Assembly (NCBI GenBank): GCA_016715075.1
Contig: JADKBK010000002.1
Location: 186,001-250,000, forward strand
Direction: 5' to 3'
Origin: Bacteroidales bacterium
GTDB taxonomy: Bacteria; Bacteroidota; Bacteroidia; Bacteroidales; VadinHA17
DNA length: 64,000 bases
A program made the position numbers and the translations under genes. Below are positions 1-9,352 of this stretch, piece after piece. The notes beneath the pieces are model-generated. The model was not told the origin of the DNA. It did no database searches and saw only the letters and a program-made list of their open reading frames with translations. Position 1 is the first letter of the stretch. Every line of letters starts with the position of its first letter.

Positions 1-2
1 AA

Positions 3-281
3 ATAAGCAAAGCACTCATCCATCAGGCCAATGGAAAAATGGATGATGCAATATTGAAACGGCTTTTTAGCTTTTACGATATAGCTGATATACCAAAAAA
101 CATAATGCCCATGACAATTTCATGGCTGGGTAACTCATCGGTTGCAACAATACCGACTTTGTTGGATCTTATTTTAAAAAATCAGTTAGAACCGCACAGG
201 ATAAACAGAGGAGACATCCTTGTTTTCGCATCTGTGGGAGCAGGGATGAATATTAATGTTATGGTCTACAAAATGCAATAG
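3..281 (+). CDS. 3-oxoacyl-ACP synthase III-like (FabH) C-terminus, cut by window edge
   Basis: The reading frame is open to the left edge of the window, so this is the 3' end of a longer gene. The visible ~92 residues carry the two C-terminal active-site motifs of beta-ketoacyl-ACP synthase III: HQAN (codons at 21-32, catalytic His) and GNSSVA (catalytic Asn), followed by the typical closing strand GDILVFASVGAGMN. Known family role: condensation of acyl-CoA with malonyl-ACP, in fatty-acid start-up or in secondary aryl-polyene/polyketide-type pathways. The N-terminal Cys half is outside the window, so housekeeping FabH cannot be told from a paralogue. The Met at 39 is internal and not a start. 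Confidence 0.85.
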   Translation: MSKALIHQANGKMDDAILKRLFSFYDIADIPKNIMPMTISWLGNSSVATIPTLLDLILKNQLEPHRINRGDILVFASVGAGMNINVMVYKMQ

Positions 282-357
282 TTGGTTTTTTCATGATAAT
301 TGCTTATTTTGTATCTAATAAAATATTAAGATATCAGTATTCAAAATCCGGGAATAT

Positions 358-1623
358 ATGCAATCAACAATGACTATTAAAAAACTGGCTCTGGTTTTTA
401 CAGGTATTATCTTATTTCTAACTGCTTATTCTCAGGAGAAATATTTGCCTGGATATGTAATTAATTTAAAAGGAGATACCACCATAGGATTGATTGATTA
501 CAGAAACTGGAAAGTCAATCCATCCAGAATTAACTTCAGGGAGAAGATCGATAATAATCAAATTGTGTACAAGCCATCCGATATCAGTGAATTTAAAGTA
601 AAGGATGAGATTTATGTCAGCGCAGTAGTGGATATTGAGACCAGCCTGATAAAAGATGAACAATTGAGTAATGATCCGGCAATTCATCTTAAGAAAGACA
701 CGGTCTTTCTGCAAACCATTATTAAAGGAAGCAAATCCTTGTATTATTATTATAATTACGACAGGGATTTTTTCTACATCAAATCAGAGGCTGACTTCCA
801 TCTGTTAAAATATAAAAGGTATTTGAAAGAAGCCGGTGGTCAAAGTTCGGTAGTCCAGAATAAAGCATATTTGGGTCAATTAGCTGTTTACCTGAGCGGG
901 TGTCCCGACGTGGAGTCGAAGCTCAATACCACAGATTATATTGAAAGAGATATAAATAGTCTCTTCAGTTCTTACTTTAAATGTACAAATGGAGAGATTC
1001 TGTTTAAAAAAGAAGCAGAGAAAATATCTGTAAATTTTGGGTTACTTGCAGGCGCCTCAATAACCTCTCTGGAGTTTCACGGGTCAGGACATAAATATCT
1101 TTTAGAGACTGATTATAATAAATCAATCAACCCCTCAGGGGGTCTGTTCTGTGAATTTGTTCTCCCGAGGAACCAGGGTAAATGGTCAATATATAATGAA
1201 CTTCTGTATTCGGCATATAATGTTAATGGGTCTTATGAAGAATATACAAGTGCCGACATATATTCAATAACTTCAACTGAACTTGGCTTTACATACTTGA
1301 AAATAAATAATTTAGTAAGGTTTAAATATCCTGTCGGGAAATTGTATCTATTTGTAAATGGAGGGATAACAAATGGATTTATTATTGGCGAGACAAATAG
1401 CAAAAGTGTATTTACGAAGTTTCATACCCAGGAAACCACAGAAAAGGACGTAGCACTTGAGGACACCAGACAGCACGAAATGGGTTTAATTATAGGACTT
1501 GGGCTGAAGGCACGAAGATACTCTCTGGAAACCCGTTTCGAAACCGGGAATGGGATGTCTAAATTTGTTGATCTTACAGGCGCCACCAGGAGGATTTATC
1601 TGTTGCTGGGTTATAGGTTTTAA
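358..1623 (+). CDS. Secreted outer-membrane beta-barrel-type protein of unknown role
   Basis: 421 residues with an N-terminal signal peptide (hydrophobic stretch ending TAYSQ). Met at 358 or 370 can be the start; the second gives a more ordinary signal peptide. The N-terminal part, residues ~25-150, begins YLPGYVINLKGDT, a soluble domain seen in Bacteroidetes surface proteins. From ~residue 220 the sequence alternates polar and hydrophobic residues, with glycine/aromatic pairs, and ends in LLLGYRF with a terminal Phe, as in outer-membrane barrels assembled by BAM. No enzymatic motif is seen. A strong hairpin terminator follows, so it is probably transcribed alone. Confidence 0.6.
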   Translation: MQSTMTIKKLALVFTGIILFLTAYSQEKYLPGYVINLKGDTTIGLIDYRNWKVNPSRINFREKIDNNQIVYKPSDISEFKVKDEIYVSAVVDIETSLIKDEQLSNDPAIHLKKDTVFLQTIIKGSKSLYYYYNYDRDFFYIKSEADFHLLKYKRYLKEAGGQSSVVQNKAYLGQLAVYLSGCPDVESKLNTTDYIERDINSLFSSYFKCTNGEILFKKEAEKISVNFGLLAGASITSLEFHGSGHKYLLETDYNKSINPSGGLFCEFVLPRNQGKWSIYNELLYSAYNVNGSYEEYTSADIYSITSTELGFTYLKINNLVRFKYPVGKLYLFVNGGITNGFIIGETNSKSVFTKFHTQETTEKDVALEDTRQHEMGLIIGLGLKARRYSLETRFETGNGMSKFVDLTGATRRIYLLLGYRF

Positions 1624-1644
1624 TCAGGAAAACACCAACACCAC

Positions 1645-1676
1645 TCTCCTGGATTCCCCGCTTTCAGGAGATTTTT
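1645..1676 (+). terminator. Rho-independent terminator
   Basis: Perfect 7-bp stem TCTCCTG (1645-1651) / CAGGAGA (1665-1671) followed directly by five T's. It sits 22 bases after the barrel-protein stop codon. Confidence 0.75.
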
Positions 1677-1755
1677 AATGCCAAAAGGAAGTTATCTGTC
1701 TATACGGTTCCCCATGCAAAAACTCAGGTGATTTAAGGTGGGTTAACCGGATTCA

Positions 1756-1782
1756 CTGATCTGAATTAGCCATTCAGATCAG
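1756..1782. repeat. Perfect 11-bp inverted repeat in the csp upstream region
   Basis: CTGATCTGAAT (1756-1766), a 5-base loop, and ATTCAGATCAG (1772-1782). No T-run follows, so it is not a classical terminator. It lies ~165 bases upstream of the cold-shock gene in a 270-bp gene-free stretch that otherwise holds AT-rich promoter-like sequence. An operator, an RNA hairpin or a mobile palindrome are all possible. Confidence 0.6.
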
Positions 1783-1948
1783 GTTTAAAACATTTATTAA
1801 ATCTAAAGTTGCAATCCCCGGTTTATGGGGGGCATTTTAATCCTGCCGTTTATACCAGGGTCACTATTTTCTCGTTATTAATTAATATATTGAAAATAAA
1901 CCTACTAATCCTTTATTTAAGCCTACCTTTAACGCTAAATATATTATT

Positions 1949-2140
1949 ATGAACAAAGGAACAGTAAAATTTTTTGATGCAGGAAGGGGATTTGGATTCA
2001 TCACGGATTCAGAGTCTGGCGAAGAGTATTTTGTACATTCATCCGGGTTAAGTGAAACTATCGGGGAGAACGATACAGTAACTTTTGAATTAAAGCAAGG
2101 GAAGAAAGGGTTAAATGCAGTTAATGTTAAGCTTGCTTAG
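1949..2140 (+). CDS. Cold-shock domain protein (CspA family)
   Basis: 63-residue single cold-shock domain, an OB-fold nucleic-acid-binding protein that melts RNA structure. RNP1 (GRGFGFI, residues ~12-18) and RNP2 (YFVHSS, ~29-34) are both intact. It starts MNKGTVKFF, the usual N-terminus, and its length matches the family. An AT-rich upstream region with a near-consensus TAnnTTT box (around 1924-1931) probably carries the promoter. It is followed after 68 bases by a 57-aa ORF on the same strand, probably co-transcribed and ended by a hairpin at 2422. Confidence 0.93.
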   Translation: MNKGTVKFFDAGRGFGFITDSESGEEYFVHSSGLSETIGENDTVTFELKQGKKGLNAVNVKLA

Positions 2141-2208
2141 TACTTGTTTCTGATATTGAAAATGTTTAGTCCCGGGCAAACCGGTACTTTATTAAAAATA
2201 AATAAATT

Positions 2209-2382
2209 ATGGTATATCAAAAACCAGTTTTTTCAAAAACCACTTTCAAATCTCCGGACCTTACTAAATTAAAAGCAGTTATAATTGATCACAGAACTAC
2301 AATTTATATAGCACAGGATGCGGATAGTGAGGCAGCAAGAGATAAGTATTTATCAAGATACCCTACAAGGCTCATAAAATAA
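2209..2382 (+). CDS. 57-aa conserved-looking microprotein downstream of the cold-shock gene
   Basis: ATG at 2209 and TAA at 2380-2382 give 57 residues: basic N-terminus (MVYQKPVFSK), an LKAVIIDHRTTIYIA core that looks like a beta-hairpin, then a charged helix (DADSEAARDKYLSRY). Composition and codon use look coding; there is no signal peptide, membrane segment or Cys. It sits between the cold-shock gene and a hairpin terminator, so it is likely translated from the same mRNA. I do not recognise a family. The role is unknown; an RNA- or ribosome-related function is only inferred from the neighbour and the basic charge. Confidence 0.6.
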   Translation: MVYQKPVFSKTTFKSPDLTKLKAVIIDHRTTIYIAQDADSEAARDKYLSRYPTRLIK

Positions 2383-2421
2383 CTTCTTATACTCAGAATT
2401 TCTGTTTACACATTAAAAAAA

Positions 2422-2452
2422 CCTCCGATACCAGTTACCGGAGGCGATTTTC
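2422..2452 (+). terminator. Putative terminator of the csp/microprotein unit
   Basis: Stem CCTCCG (2422-2427) / CGGAGG (2439-2444) with an 11-base loop, followed by a short T-rich stretch. It lies 40 bases after the microprotein stop. Confidence 0.55.
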
Positions 2453-2698
2453 CATTGCTTACTCTCTCCTTATGTTAACCTAAAACCGTTCTTAAAATAA
2501 TCATAATAGGATTATAATGCGGCAAAGGTGATACTTACAATAAGAGTGGGATAAAATTCATTTTTAAAAGATCGGACTGACAGGAGTGCTTACACCCGGG
2601 AAATAGCTGTTTATACCATATATCTGTTTACACCTGACTAATAATCCGGAGAATTCATCCTGAGTTTTTTTTATTATCTTACGGAAATAATAGATGAA
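2453..2698. other. Intergenic, nothing recognised
   Basis: AT-rich spacer before the lipoprotein at 2699. No ORF, clear promoter or repeat was seen. Confidence 0.5.
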
Positions 2699-3942
2699 AT
2701 GGAGACAAAAAGAATGCTATTGGCGGGATTGGTCCTGATAATATTCTGGTCGTGCAGTAACACACACACTCAGGATTAACAGTTGTTTTTCCAAAAGTGA
2801 GTGAACCTGTACAAATTACCTGTAATGAGAAAGAGCATTTCTTTGCAAGTTATTATGGAATTAACTCATGGAGCGGAGATCAGAAATATGTTACAGTACT
2901 TCAGACGGACATAAAATATAAATTGCCTGATGAAAATGAACCGGCAACACTGGGACTGGTTAATTTGAATACAAACGATTTTATTCCTTTAACTCAAACT
3001 CATGCATGGAATTTTCAGGAGGGCTGCATGGCACATTGGTTAGGTACCTCTCCGGATTCACTTATCATTTTTAATGATTTAAGAGATGGGAAATTCGTTT
3101 CAGTTATTCTTAATGTATACACAAAAAATGAAATCAAAGTTCTCCCGTATCCGGTGAGCGCAGTTTCCCCTGACAGAAAAGAGGCAATAAGCATAAATTT
3201 TTCACGCTTAAGGATTACTCGTCCCGATTATGGTTATGGAGGAAATGGCCAGGACCCGAAAGCTGATATACAATTTCCTGAGGATGACGGTCTTTTCTTG
3301 ATAAACCTGGAATCAGGGGAAGCAAAATTGATCATATCGTTGGCGCAAATCAGGGAAATGGTTCCAGCAATTACCAAAGAGGGGATCGAATATTTTGCAC
3401 ATACACGATTCAGCCGGAAAGGATCAAAAATATTCTGGCTTGCAAGGGCAATCCCTGAAAGGAATACGACAGCCTTTACAGTTAACAGGGATGGAACAAA
3501 TCTGAAGCGATGCTTTCCGGATAATTGGAGCGGTTCTCATTTTGATTGGTTAAACGACGATGAACTGATGATTACTGCAGCGTATGAAGGGATGCAATAT
3601 GCTCATATTTTGTTTACTCCGGGGCAGCAGGACTTTAAGAGGCTGGGGAAAGGATTGCTCGATTATGATGGTCATGGAACATTCTCCCCTGACGGGAACT
3701 GGATGGTTACTGATACTTATCCTGCTGAGAGCAGCGGTGAGCAGAAGTTGTATCTGATGGATATGGCAACTGAGGCTGTTTTACCAATAGGACGATTTAT
3801 AGAACCTAAGGAATTTACGTCAGGTTCAAGGTTTTGGCGGTGTGATCTGCATTGTCGCTGGAGCCCTGAAGGGAACATGATTGGATTTAATTCAACATAT
3901 TCCGGCAGCCGGCAGGTATACATTCTCCATTTGACTTATTAA
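2699..3942 (+). CDS. Lipoprotein with beta-propeller (TolB/WD40-like) domain, frameshifted in an (AC)5 tract
   Basis: The body (from ~2773 to 3942, ~390 residues) has repeated blades of the type 'SPDRKEA', 'SPDGNWMVTD' and 'SPEGNMIGF', typical of TolB-like six- to eight-bladed propellers. It has no signal in its own frame. Immediately upstream, in another frame, ATG at 2699 opens a classic lipoprotein leader (METKRMLLAGLVLIIFWSC, lipobox Cys). The leader runs to a stop at 2777 and the frame of the body opens at 2761. The overlap contains (AC)5 at 2760-2769; removing one AC unit, or adding one base, joins leader and body. So this is one gene with an apparent frameshift: sequence error, decay, or a slippage-controlled gene. 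GTG at 2797 is an unlikely true start. Confidence 0.65.
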
Positions 3943-4069
3943 TAGGTTGATTCATAAGGGCTTTGCAGTGACATTATTTATTACCGCAGCTCCTGTTTTC
4001 AATCAATTTCCTCAGTAGTTGATGTTCTTCATGATAATTTCCTTCAGGTTTTAGCAGACCTTATCAGAA

Positions 4070-5185
4070 TTAAAGCGGGATATCAAGAAGATTTGCATCC
4101 CAGGAATGCCATATCTCATCTCCAAGGTAATCAATGCACTTCACCCGGCCCGAATGATTTGCAGAACTCCATTCCACAGCGACATCCGAGAATTTTAAAC
4201 TATTGAAATAGTGGATATTATAATAAGCATTCCAATCGCCTGTGGTTAATCCATATTCGATATAGCTGGTTTTAAAAGAATCACCATCTTTCAGGTAGGT
4301 GTATTTAACATTGACCGTCGAACCTGATTTTGTCCAGTCAATCTGAAGAATTGGGACAGCATTTTGCTGACTTTCATTCAGGATCCATTGCCCTGAGGAG
4401 CCATCTAATACCGATGTTCCTTCAATCCACTGAAACTCTGAAAAACCATCATTTCCATCCTTTGAGATGTACATCTTCCAGAGAATATTATCTTGTGTAG
4501 TCTGACCTGTAAGTCTTGCGTGAAAGGTTACACTGGCTACTATGAAATCTGTACTCAATTGACAGGTATTATTACCCAGCAGAACAGGAGTCTCATGTAT
4601 TGCCGTATTAAATGACGCTACCGGAACTGAGAGAGTACCGGTAATGAGTGAATTCCATGGACTTACCACTGATGCAACAAATTTCCAGTTGTTGTCTGTG
4701 ATTCCTTTAATGTCGCCGGATTTCTTCTGTGGGGTAAAATTACTGAAATCGATAAGCATGGATTCATCCGGTGGAAACGCTGGCAGTTCTCCCAGAGCAA
4801 AAGTCGAGAAAGTTACTGTTTCGCCATAAACAGTACCATCTTTATTTGTTACATAAGCCCTGACATAGTATTTGGTATCCGGGGTGAGCTGGGTGAGATA
4901 GCTTGTAAAGGCTCCAATTGTGCCGCTCTCGGTTGTCTTATTCCCTGTGATGTCAGGATCTGGCGAAGTATCCCAGCAAACACCTCTGGCAGTTATTGGA
5001 GTATCGCCTTCCAGTGTCACTTCTCCTCCTGCAGTTGCAGTAGTCTCAGTAATATTTGTCACTGAGGCAGTACTGACTACAGGCAGTTTCACTATCGGCT
5101 TGGGTTCGTCTTTCCTGCAGGACTGAAAATAGAAGCCTGATGCCAGAAACAGCATTGTTACAAAAATCCGGTATATCTTCTTCAT
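4070..5185 (-). CDS. Lipoprotein with one fibronectin-like repeat and a C-terminal unknown domain
   Basis: 371 residues. The N-terminus has a lipobox (SGFYFQSC, Cys at ~23). Residues ~38-127 form one copy of the Bacteroidetes FN3-like repeat 'TATAGGEVT..ARGVCWDTSP..TKYYVRAYVTN..YGETVTFST'. The same repeat occurs in the proteins at 13839-15130 and 59262-60239. The rest (~130-371) is a beta-rich unrecognised domain with phrases like WIEGTSVLDGSSGQWIL, compatible with a carbohydrate-binding or lipocalin-like fold. It is probably surface exposed. It converges with the 2699 gene. Confidence 0.75.
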   Translation of the reverse strand: MKKIYRIFVTMLFLASGFYFQSCRKDEPKPIVKLPVVSTASVTNITETTATAGGEVTLEGDTPITARGVCWDTSPDPDITGNKTTESGTIGAFTSYLTQLTPDTKYYVRAYVTNKDGTVYGETVTFSTFALGELPAFPPDESMLIDFSNFTPQKKSGDIKGITDNNWKFVASVVSPWNSLITGTLSVPVASFNTAIHETPVLLGNNTCQLSTDFIVASVTFHARLTGQTTQDNILWKMYISKDGNDGFSEFQWIEGTSVLDGSSGQWILNESQQNAVPILQIDWTKSGSTVNVKYTYLKDGDSFKTSYIEYGLTTGDWNAYYNIHYFNSLKFSDVAVEWSSANHSGRVKCIDYLGDEIWHSWDANLLDIPL

Positions 5186-5351
5186 AATGTGTATTCTTAA
5201 TATTGTCTTTCTCTTTGCTGAATTTATTAAAGCGTATTACTATTCAGATTGTCAATTGTTAAGGGACTTAGGCAAACAGAAATAATGTTTATAAAATTTA
5301 TTCAGTCATGAAATAAAGATAGTTATAGTTTATTCAATTTTTCCGGGTTGT

Positions 5352-5894
5352 TTAGCTCTCTTCAATGAAATAAAGCTTATTGTCTTCGACAAGATAAAAA
5401 AGCGGAGCAATCACAATCCTGGGATAACGAAGCCTGAGTCGTTTTGTCTCACTTAAAATAAAGTCAGTCTCATTACTGATTTCAAACATAGGGGCAAATT
5501 GCATAAAATGTTCTTCTGCTCTTTCTTTTGTCCATCCTGCTGTAGTGACTAGTCCGTCAATGAACTCATTCTTGCGTGAGATCAGATTGACCATTCCGCA
5601 GTTATTGTGGCCGATAAGGGCAATATGACTGACTTGTCCCACGGCTATTGCGTAAGAGACCTTAAATTCGCTGTGTCTTAAATTTGCGCCACCTGACCGG
5701 ATGATAAAAGCAAAGTTATCGGGCATAGTAAGGTGTTTGCGATTGTCCATACACATCCCGATAAGGAGCTGGGCTTTATCGTAAGTCTCAAATGGCCGGT
5801 TAAGATTGTGAAACTCAAGCAGTAATCCGATAGGGGTTTGACGGTAAACTGGCAGGATATCATCTGCTGATTGAATTTGTAAAAGTTTATCCAT
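5352..5894 (-). CDS. Beta-carbonic anhydrase-family protein
   Basis: 180 residues. Zinc-site pattern of beta-class carbonic anhydrases: C48-x-D50-x-R52 (in GMCMDNR) and H96-x-x-C99 (in GHNNCGM), preceded by the 'FAFIIRSGGANLR' strand. The known reaction is CO2 + H2O to bicarbonate in the cytoplasm. The family usually has 190-220 residues and a HxxC written HTDCG; here HNNCG and a shortened C-terminus suggest the small divergent branch, so activity is likely but not certain. It has its own -7 box at 5927-5934. Confidence 0.8.
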   Translation of the reverse strand: MDKLLQIQSADDILPVYRQTPIGLLLEFHNLNRPFETYDKAQLLIGMCMDNRKHLTMPDNFAFIIRSGGANLRHSEFKVSYAIAVGQVSHIALIGHNNCGMVNLISRKNEFIDGLVTTAGWTKERAEEHFMQFAPMFEISNETDFILSETKRLRLRYPRIVIAPLFYLVEDNKLYFIEES

Positions 5895-5926
5895 TACGCA
5901 CAGTTTAAATAGGCTATAACAATTGT

Positions 5927-5934
5927 CAAATATA
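5927..5934 (-). promoter_or_regulatory. Bacteroidetes -7 promoter box for the carbonic anhydrase gene
   Basis: On the minus strand TATATTTG fits TAnnTTTG, 33 bases upstream of the ATG. A -33 TTTG is not clear. Confidence 0.5.
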
Positions 5935-6263
5935 GCTTATGAATTGTTAACTGAACATGAAGGGTTGATCTTTTAATTTGAAAATTTTGCTTGTTTCATT
6001 AACCACTCCCGAATGGCTAAAGTTTTGCCAAATTAATAAATGGTGTTGTACTCTCCAATTGTTTTTCAAAGAGTACAGAATTCCTGTTATGGTGGGGAAG
6101 CATAATCAGGCTGATTGAGATCAGTGGCTTCAGCTATTATGCTTCAAATTGTCGAGCTGAGTTAGCGAATAGAATATTTTTTATCAGAAATATTAAGATT
6201 TTAATTGTAAACCCTGTTCTTCCCCGATAATAGGTAACTTTGACGCATAAAAAATTGATTAGC
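5935..6263. other. Intergenic, nothing recognised
   Basis: About 330 AT-rich bases between divergent genes. It presumably holds both promoters; no ORF with coding character or repeat was seen. Confidence 0.5.
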
Positions 6264-6965
6264 ATGAAAAATAGAAATATAGTCAGGTTAAGTTTATATG
6301 TGATATTTGCCATTCTGTCAATGCATATAAACAGTTGCAAAAAGGATAATGAGAATACTGTAAAGGATATCACTGATGGTGATGGAAATGTTTATACAAC
6401 GGTTACTATTGGCACCCAGGTATGGCTTAATGAAAACCTTAAAACAACCAGGTACCGCAATGGGGACATAATTGGAACAACATCTCCTGCAACATTGGAT
6501 ATCAGAGGTGAGAGTGAACCAAAATATCAATGGGTTTATAATGGTGATGAAGATAATGCTGCAACTTATGGCCGGCTTTATACCTGGTATGTTATCACCG
6601 ACCCCAGGGGCTTGTGCCCTGCAGGCTGGCATATACCCAGCAATACTGAATGGGGAATATTAGACTCATTTTTAGGAGGAGGGAATCTGTCTGGAGGCAA
6701 ATTGAAAGAAGCAGGTACATCACACTGGTTGAGTCCGAATATAGGGGCTGATAACAGTACCGGTTTTACAGCTCTTCCCGGTGGGTTGAGATTCAGCGAT
6801 GGCACTTTTAGTGATATGGCTATAATCTGCACTATGTGGAGTTCCTCCGAATTCGATATTCAATTTCCATATCTTTGCGACCTGTATGCTCTTGCTGGCT
6901 ATTTAAACAGATACTATGGTTATGGTAAGTCTTTTGGATTTTCTGTCCGCTGCGTTAAGAACTAA
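6264..6965 (+). CDS. FISUMP-domain lipoprotein
   Basis: Start chosen at ATG 6264 (MKNRNIVRLSL...) because it gives a compact lipoprotein leader ending INSC; an ATG at 6240 would add eight polar residues. After the Cys comes a single FISUMP (Fibrobacter succinogenes major paralogous) domain of ~200 residues. Hallmarks are VTIGTQVWLNENLKTTRY, YTWY, CPAGWHIPSNTEW, FTALPGG, WSSSE and the closing FSVRCVKN. The domain is thought to be a surface-exposed C-type-lectin-like fold. A paralogous copy ends the protein at 13839-15130. No partner is evident; probably a stand-alone gene. Confidence 0.85.
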   Translation: MKNRNIVRLSLYVIFAILSMHINSCKKDNENTVKDITDGDGNVYTTVTIGTQVWLNENLKTTRYRNGDIIGTTSPATLDIRGESEPKYQWVYNGDEDNAATYGRLYTWYVITDPRGLCPAGWHIPSNTEWGILDSFLGGGNLSGGKLKEAGTSHWLSPNIGADNSTGFTALPGGLRFSDGTFSDMAIICTMWSSSEFDIQFPYLCDLYALAGYLNRYYGYGKSFGFSVRCVKN

Positions 6966-7189
6966 GGGTTATACCTGCTACTCAATCTTTGGCATATCTG
7001 CATGCTCAATGTCATTGGCTATTGAGGAGTAATTAAGACCATCGGATGAACTAACCCAGGGCAAAACTGTTCATATTAGTGTAAGCAAAAAAGTGTTTAA
7101 TAATAAGTTATCTCCAAAAATATTAGAGACTGTAAAGGCAGATTTAAACAAAAGTTAATTGGGTATAAACAAAATTAAAACTGAATCAC

Positions 7190-8091
7190 ATGAAGGCAAT
7201 TGTATACAAAAAGTACGGTCCCCCTGAGGTTCTTCAATTAACAGAGGTTGAAAAGCCTGTTCCAAAAGATAATGAAGTATTAGTAAAAGTTTATTCTACA
7301 ACTGTAACCGCAGGTGATTGGCATATGCGGAAAGCAGATCCATTTCTTGCGAGGCTATTTAATGGATTATTCAAACCTACAAAGGTGAATATACTTGGAT
7401 TTGAATTGGCAGGAGTAATTGAAGAAGTTGGGAAGAATGTTAGATCTTTCAAAAAAAATGATAGTGTTTTTGCTTCCTGCGGATTCAAATTCGGCGCGTA
7501 TGCTGAGTATAAATGTCTCCCCGAAAATGATTTGATTGCCCTGAAACCCTCGAATATGACATTCGATGAAGCTGCGGCAGTTCCGATCGGCGGGCTTACG
7601 GCATTAAGATTTTTAAAACAGGCTGGTATAACCAAGGGATCAAATGTTCTCATTTATGGGGCATCAGGAAGTGTAGGAACGTTTGCCATTCAGATTGCAG
7701 GATATTTTGGAGCTGTTGTGACGGCTGTATGCAGTACAACAAATATAGAAATGGTAAAATCCTGGGTGCAGATTCTGTTATCGATTATACGAATGAAGAT
7801 TTTACAAAAAGCAAGACCCGTTTTGATATTATTTTTGACCCTGTTGGAAAAACTTCCAAATCGGCTTGCAGGAATCTGTTAAAGCCCGGTGGAAAGTATG
7901 TATCTGTTACCGGATCCCCTTCCAGAAAACCTGATGAATTATCCTTTTTAAAGGAGCTCATTGAATCAGGAAAACTAAAGAGTGTGATAGACAGACGATA
8001 TCCTCTTGAACAGATCAGAGAGGCGCATGCATATGTTGAGAAATACCATAAAAAAGGAAATGTGGTAATAAATGTCCTGGAAAGTCAGTGA
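7190..8091 (+). pseudogene. NAD(P)H:quinone oxidoreductase / zinc-free alcohol dehydrogenase, frameshifted
   Basis: The N-terminal part (7190 to ~7760) is a good GroES-like plus Rossmann half of the MDR superfamily: [42 protein letters not shown] and the NADPH loop [15 protein letters not shown]. After ...NIEMVKS the match moves to a second frame ([13 protein letters not shown]... to VVINVLESQ, end 8091). One missing base near 7762 (TCCTGG where TCCCTGG would keep frame) explains the break. About 20-25 residues expected between VSVTGSPSRKP and DELSFLKELIESGK are also absent. Known role of the family is NADPH-dependent reduction of quinones or enals. As written it cannot make a full protein. 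Confidence 0.85.
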
Positions 8092-8176
8092 TCAGGAACT
8101 TCCCTTAGACCTCAGAACTCATTGACCAGCTTTAGTTGGTAACATCATTGGGGCTGTTAAAAAAATTCAAATCCAA

Positions 8177-8230
8177 TAACCGCAAAGTTCGCAAAGAAAA
8201 TACGCAAAGTTCGCAAAGTCCCGATAGCTT
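8177..8230. repeat. CGCAAAG-type intergenic repeat
   Basis: AACCGCAAAGTTCGCAAAG followed by a second ACGCAAAGTTCGCAAAG and CCCGATAGC. Related copies occur at 28218-28339 and 58484-58605. Confidence 0.6.
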
Positions 8231-8434
8231 GTATGACAATGAGAATTCACAGAAGGACACTTAGAAAGACAGCCCTGAATTTTAGTGATCGATCTCTGCC
8301 GGCTTATTGTTGTCAGAGTATGGCTTTTCAAGGTTGATAACATATTGAAGCAGATGCATCGGAGTACAACTTTTAGATAATTTGATTGTTGTACAAGAAC
8401 AACTTTTTTTATTCCATCATTAAATACTATTAAT

Positions 8435-8817
8435 ATGACAAATGTAGATTTAGTAAAGCAAGCGTATTCCAGGTTTTTGCCACTAGTAATGTGGAGATAT
8501 TTGATTATGCATTTGACCCTGCAATTGTATGGCTGGAACTGGTGAAGGATGCCTTCTGAAAGGATGGCATTTACAAAGGCTTGGCCTTAGTTAAAAATGT
8601 ATTCATGAACCTCCCGGTTTACCTTGGATGGATTCAATATTGAAGTAAATCAAGTATTTGGAGCCGATGATAAAGTGGTAATGGTTATTACCCGGGGGTA
8701 AGAATAGGCTGACCAAAAGTAACTCTTTAAAGCCAATGCCACTCATGTATGGACTGTAAAAAAACGGAAAATGATCCTTTTTTCCGGGCTGTAGATACTG
8801 TTGCAATTGTTAGTTAA
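8435..8817 (+). pseudogene. SnoaL-like / NTF2-fold protein, heavily decayed
   Basis: No open frame exists, but reading across frames recovers a complete small protein: MTNVDLVKQAYSRF, then DPAIVWLELVKDAF, KDGIYKGLALVKNVFMNLP, GFNIEVNQVFGADDKVVMVIT, ANATHVWTV and finally RAVDTVAIVS with a proper TAA at 8815. The pattern (WxE, YxG, NxF, HxW) matches SnoaL-like ketosteroid-isomerase-fold proteins of ~130 residues. At least two in-frame stops (TGA after KDAF; TAA and TAG after VITRG) and several frameshifts lie inside, so it is dead. It is next to the broken oxidoreductase gene: two dead metabolic genes side by side. Confidence 0.7.
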
Positions 8818-9352
8818 CAAGATAACTAAGCTGCGAATTTCTGCTTTCAAATCATCATCGTAACCAAGTGCACGGGAGAATTAACTTCTTCAGCTGAAAT
8901 GTTTCTGAAACGGGTTAATAAAAGCTTCGAGGCATGGTATAATCAAAGCTTTTCAAAGTTGCTATTCCGTTAGCAGGCTGCAGGCCCGGCTTTTTCAATA
9001 CTGCGAAATCGCAGAAAGTCTCTTCGCCAACTGGCCGATGAACTCTTATTATCCGGATGAATCCTAAAATAGTATTTTATTTTCTTAACACATTTCCAGC
9101 GGAGCACGTCTCTGGAATCCAGATCAGAATAGTCCTCTGTTCCTTAGCGTATGAGATTGGAGAATGAACTTAATCAGGGTACAAATGTTTGTTGTACACT
9201 GAGTTGAGTTTGAACAAATTGCAGAGAACATAGATATACCAATAAAGAACCTGTAAAAAGGAAATGAAGTCATTACAGCTCAGGGATATTGACCCGACCA
9301 GGTTATATAAACATAAATACCGGAACTGAGGATTGAAATTAATAAACCTGAA
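8818..9352. other. Intergenic with possible decayed coding DNA, not identified
   Basis: 535 bases with many short broken frames. Some stretches (around 8930-9060) look formerly coding, but no family could be assigned. The promoter of the kinase at 9353 should lie in the last 100 bases; no clean TAnnTTTG box was found. Confidence 0.4.
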
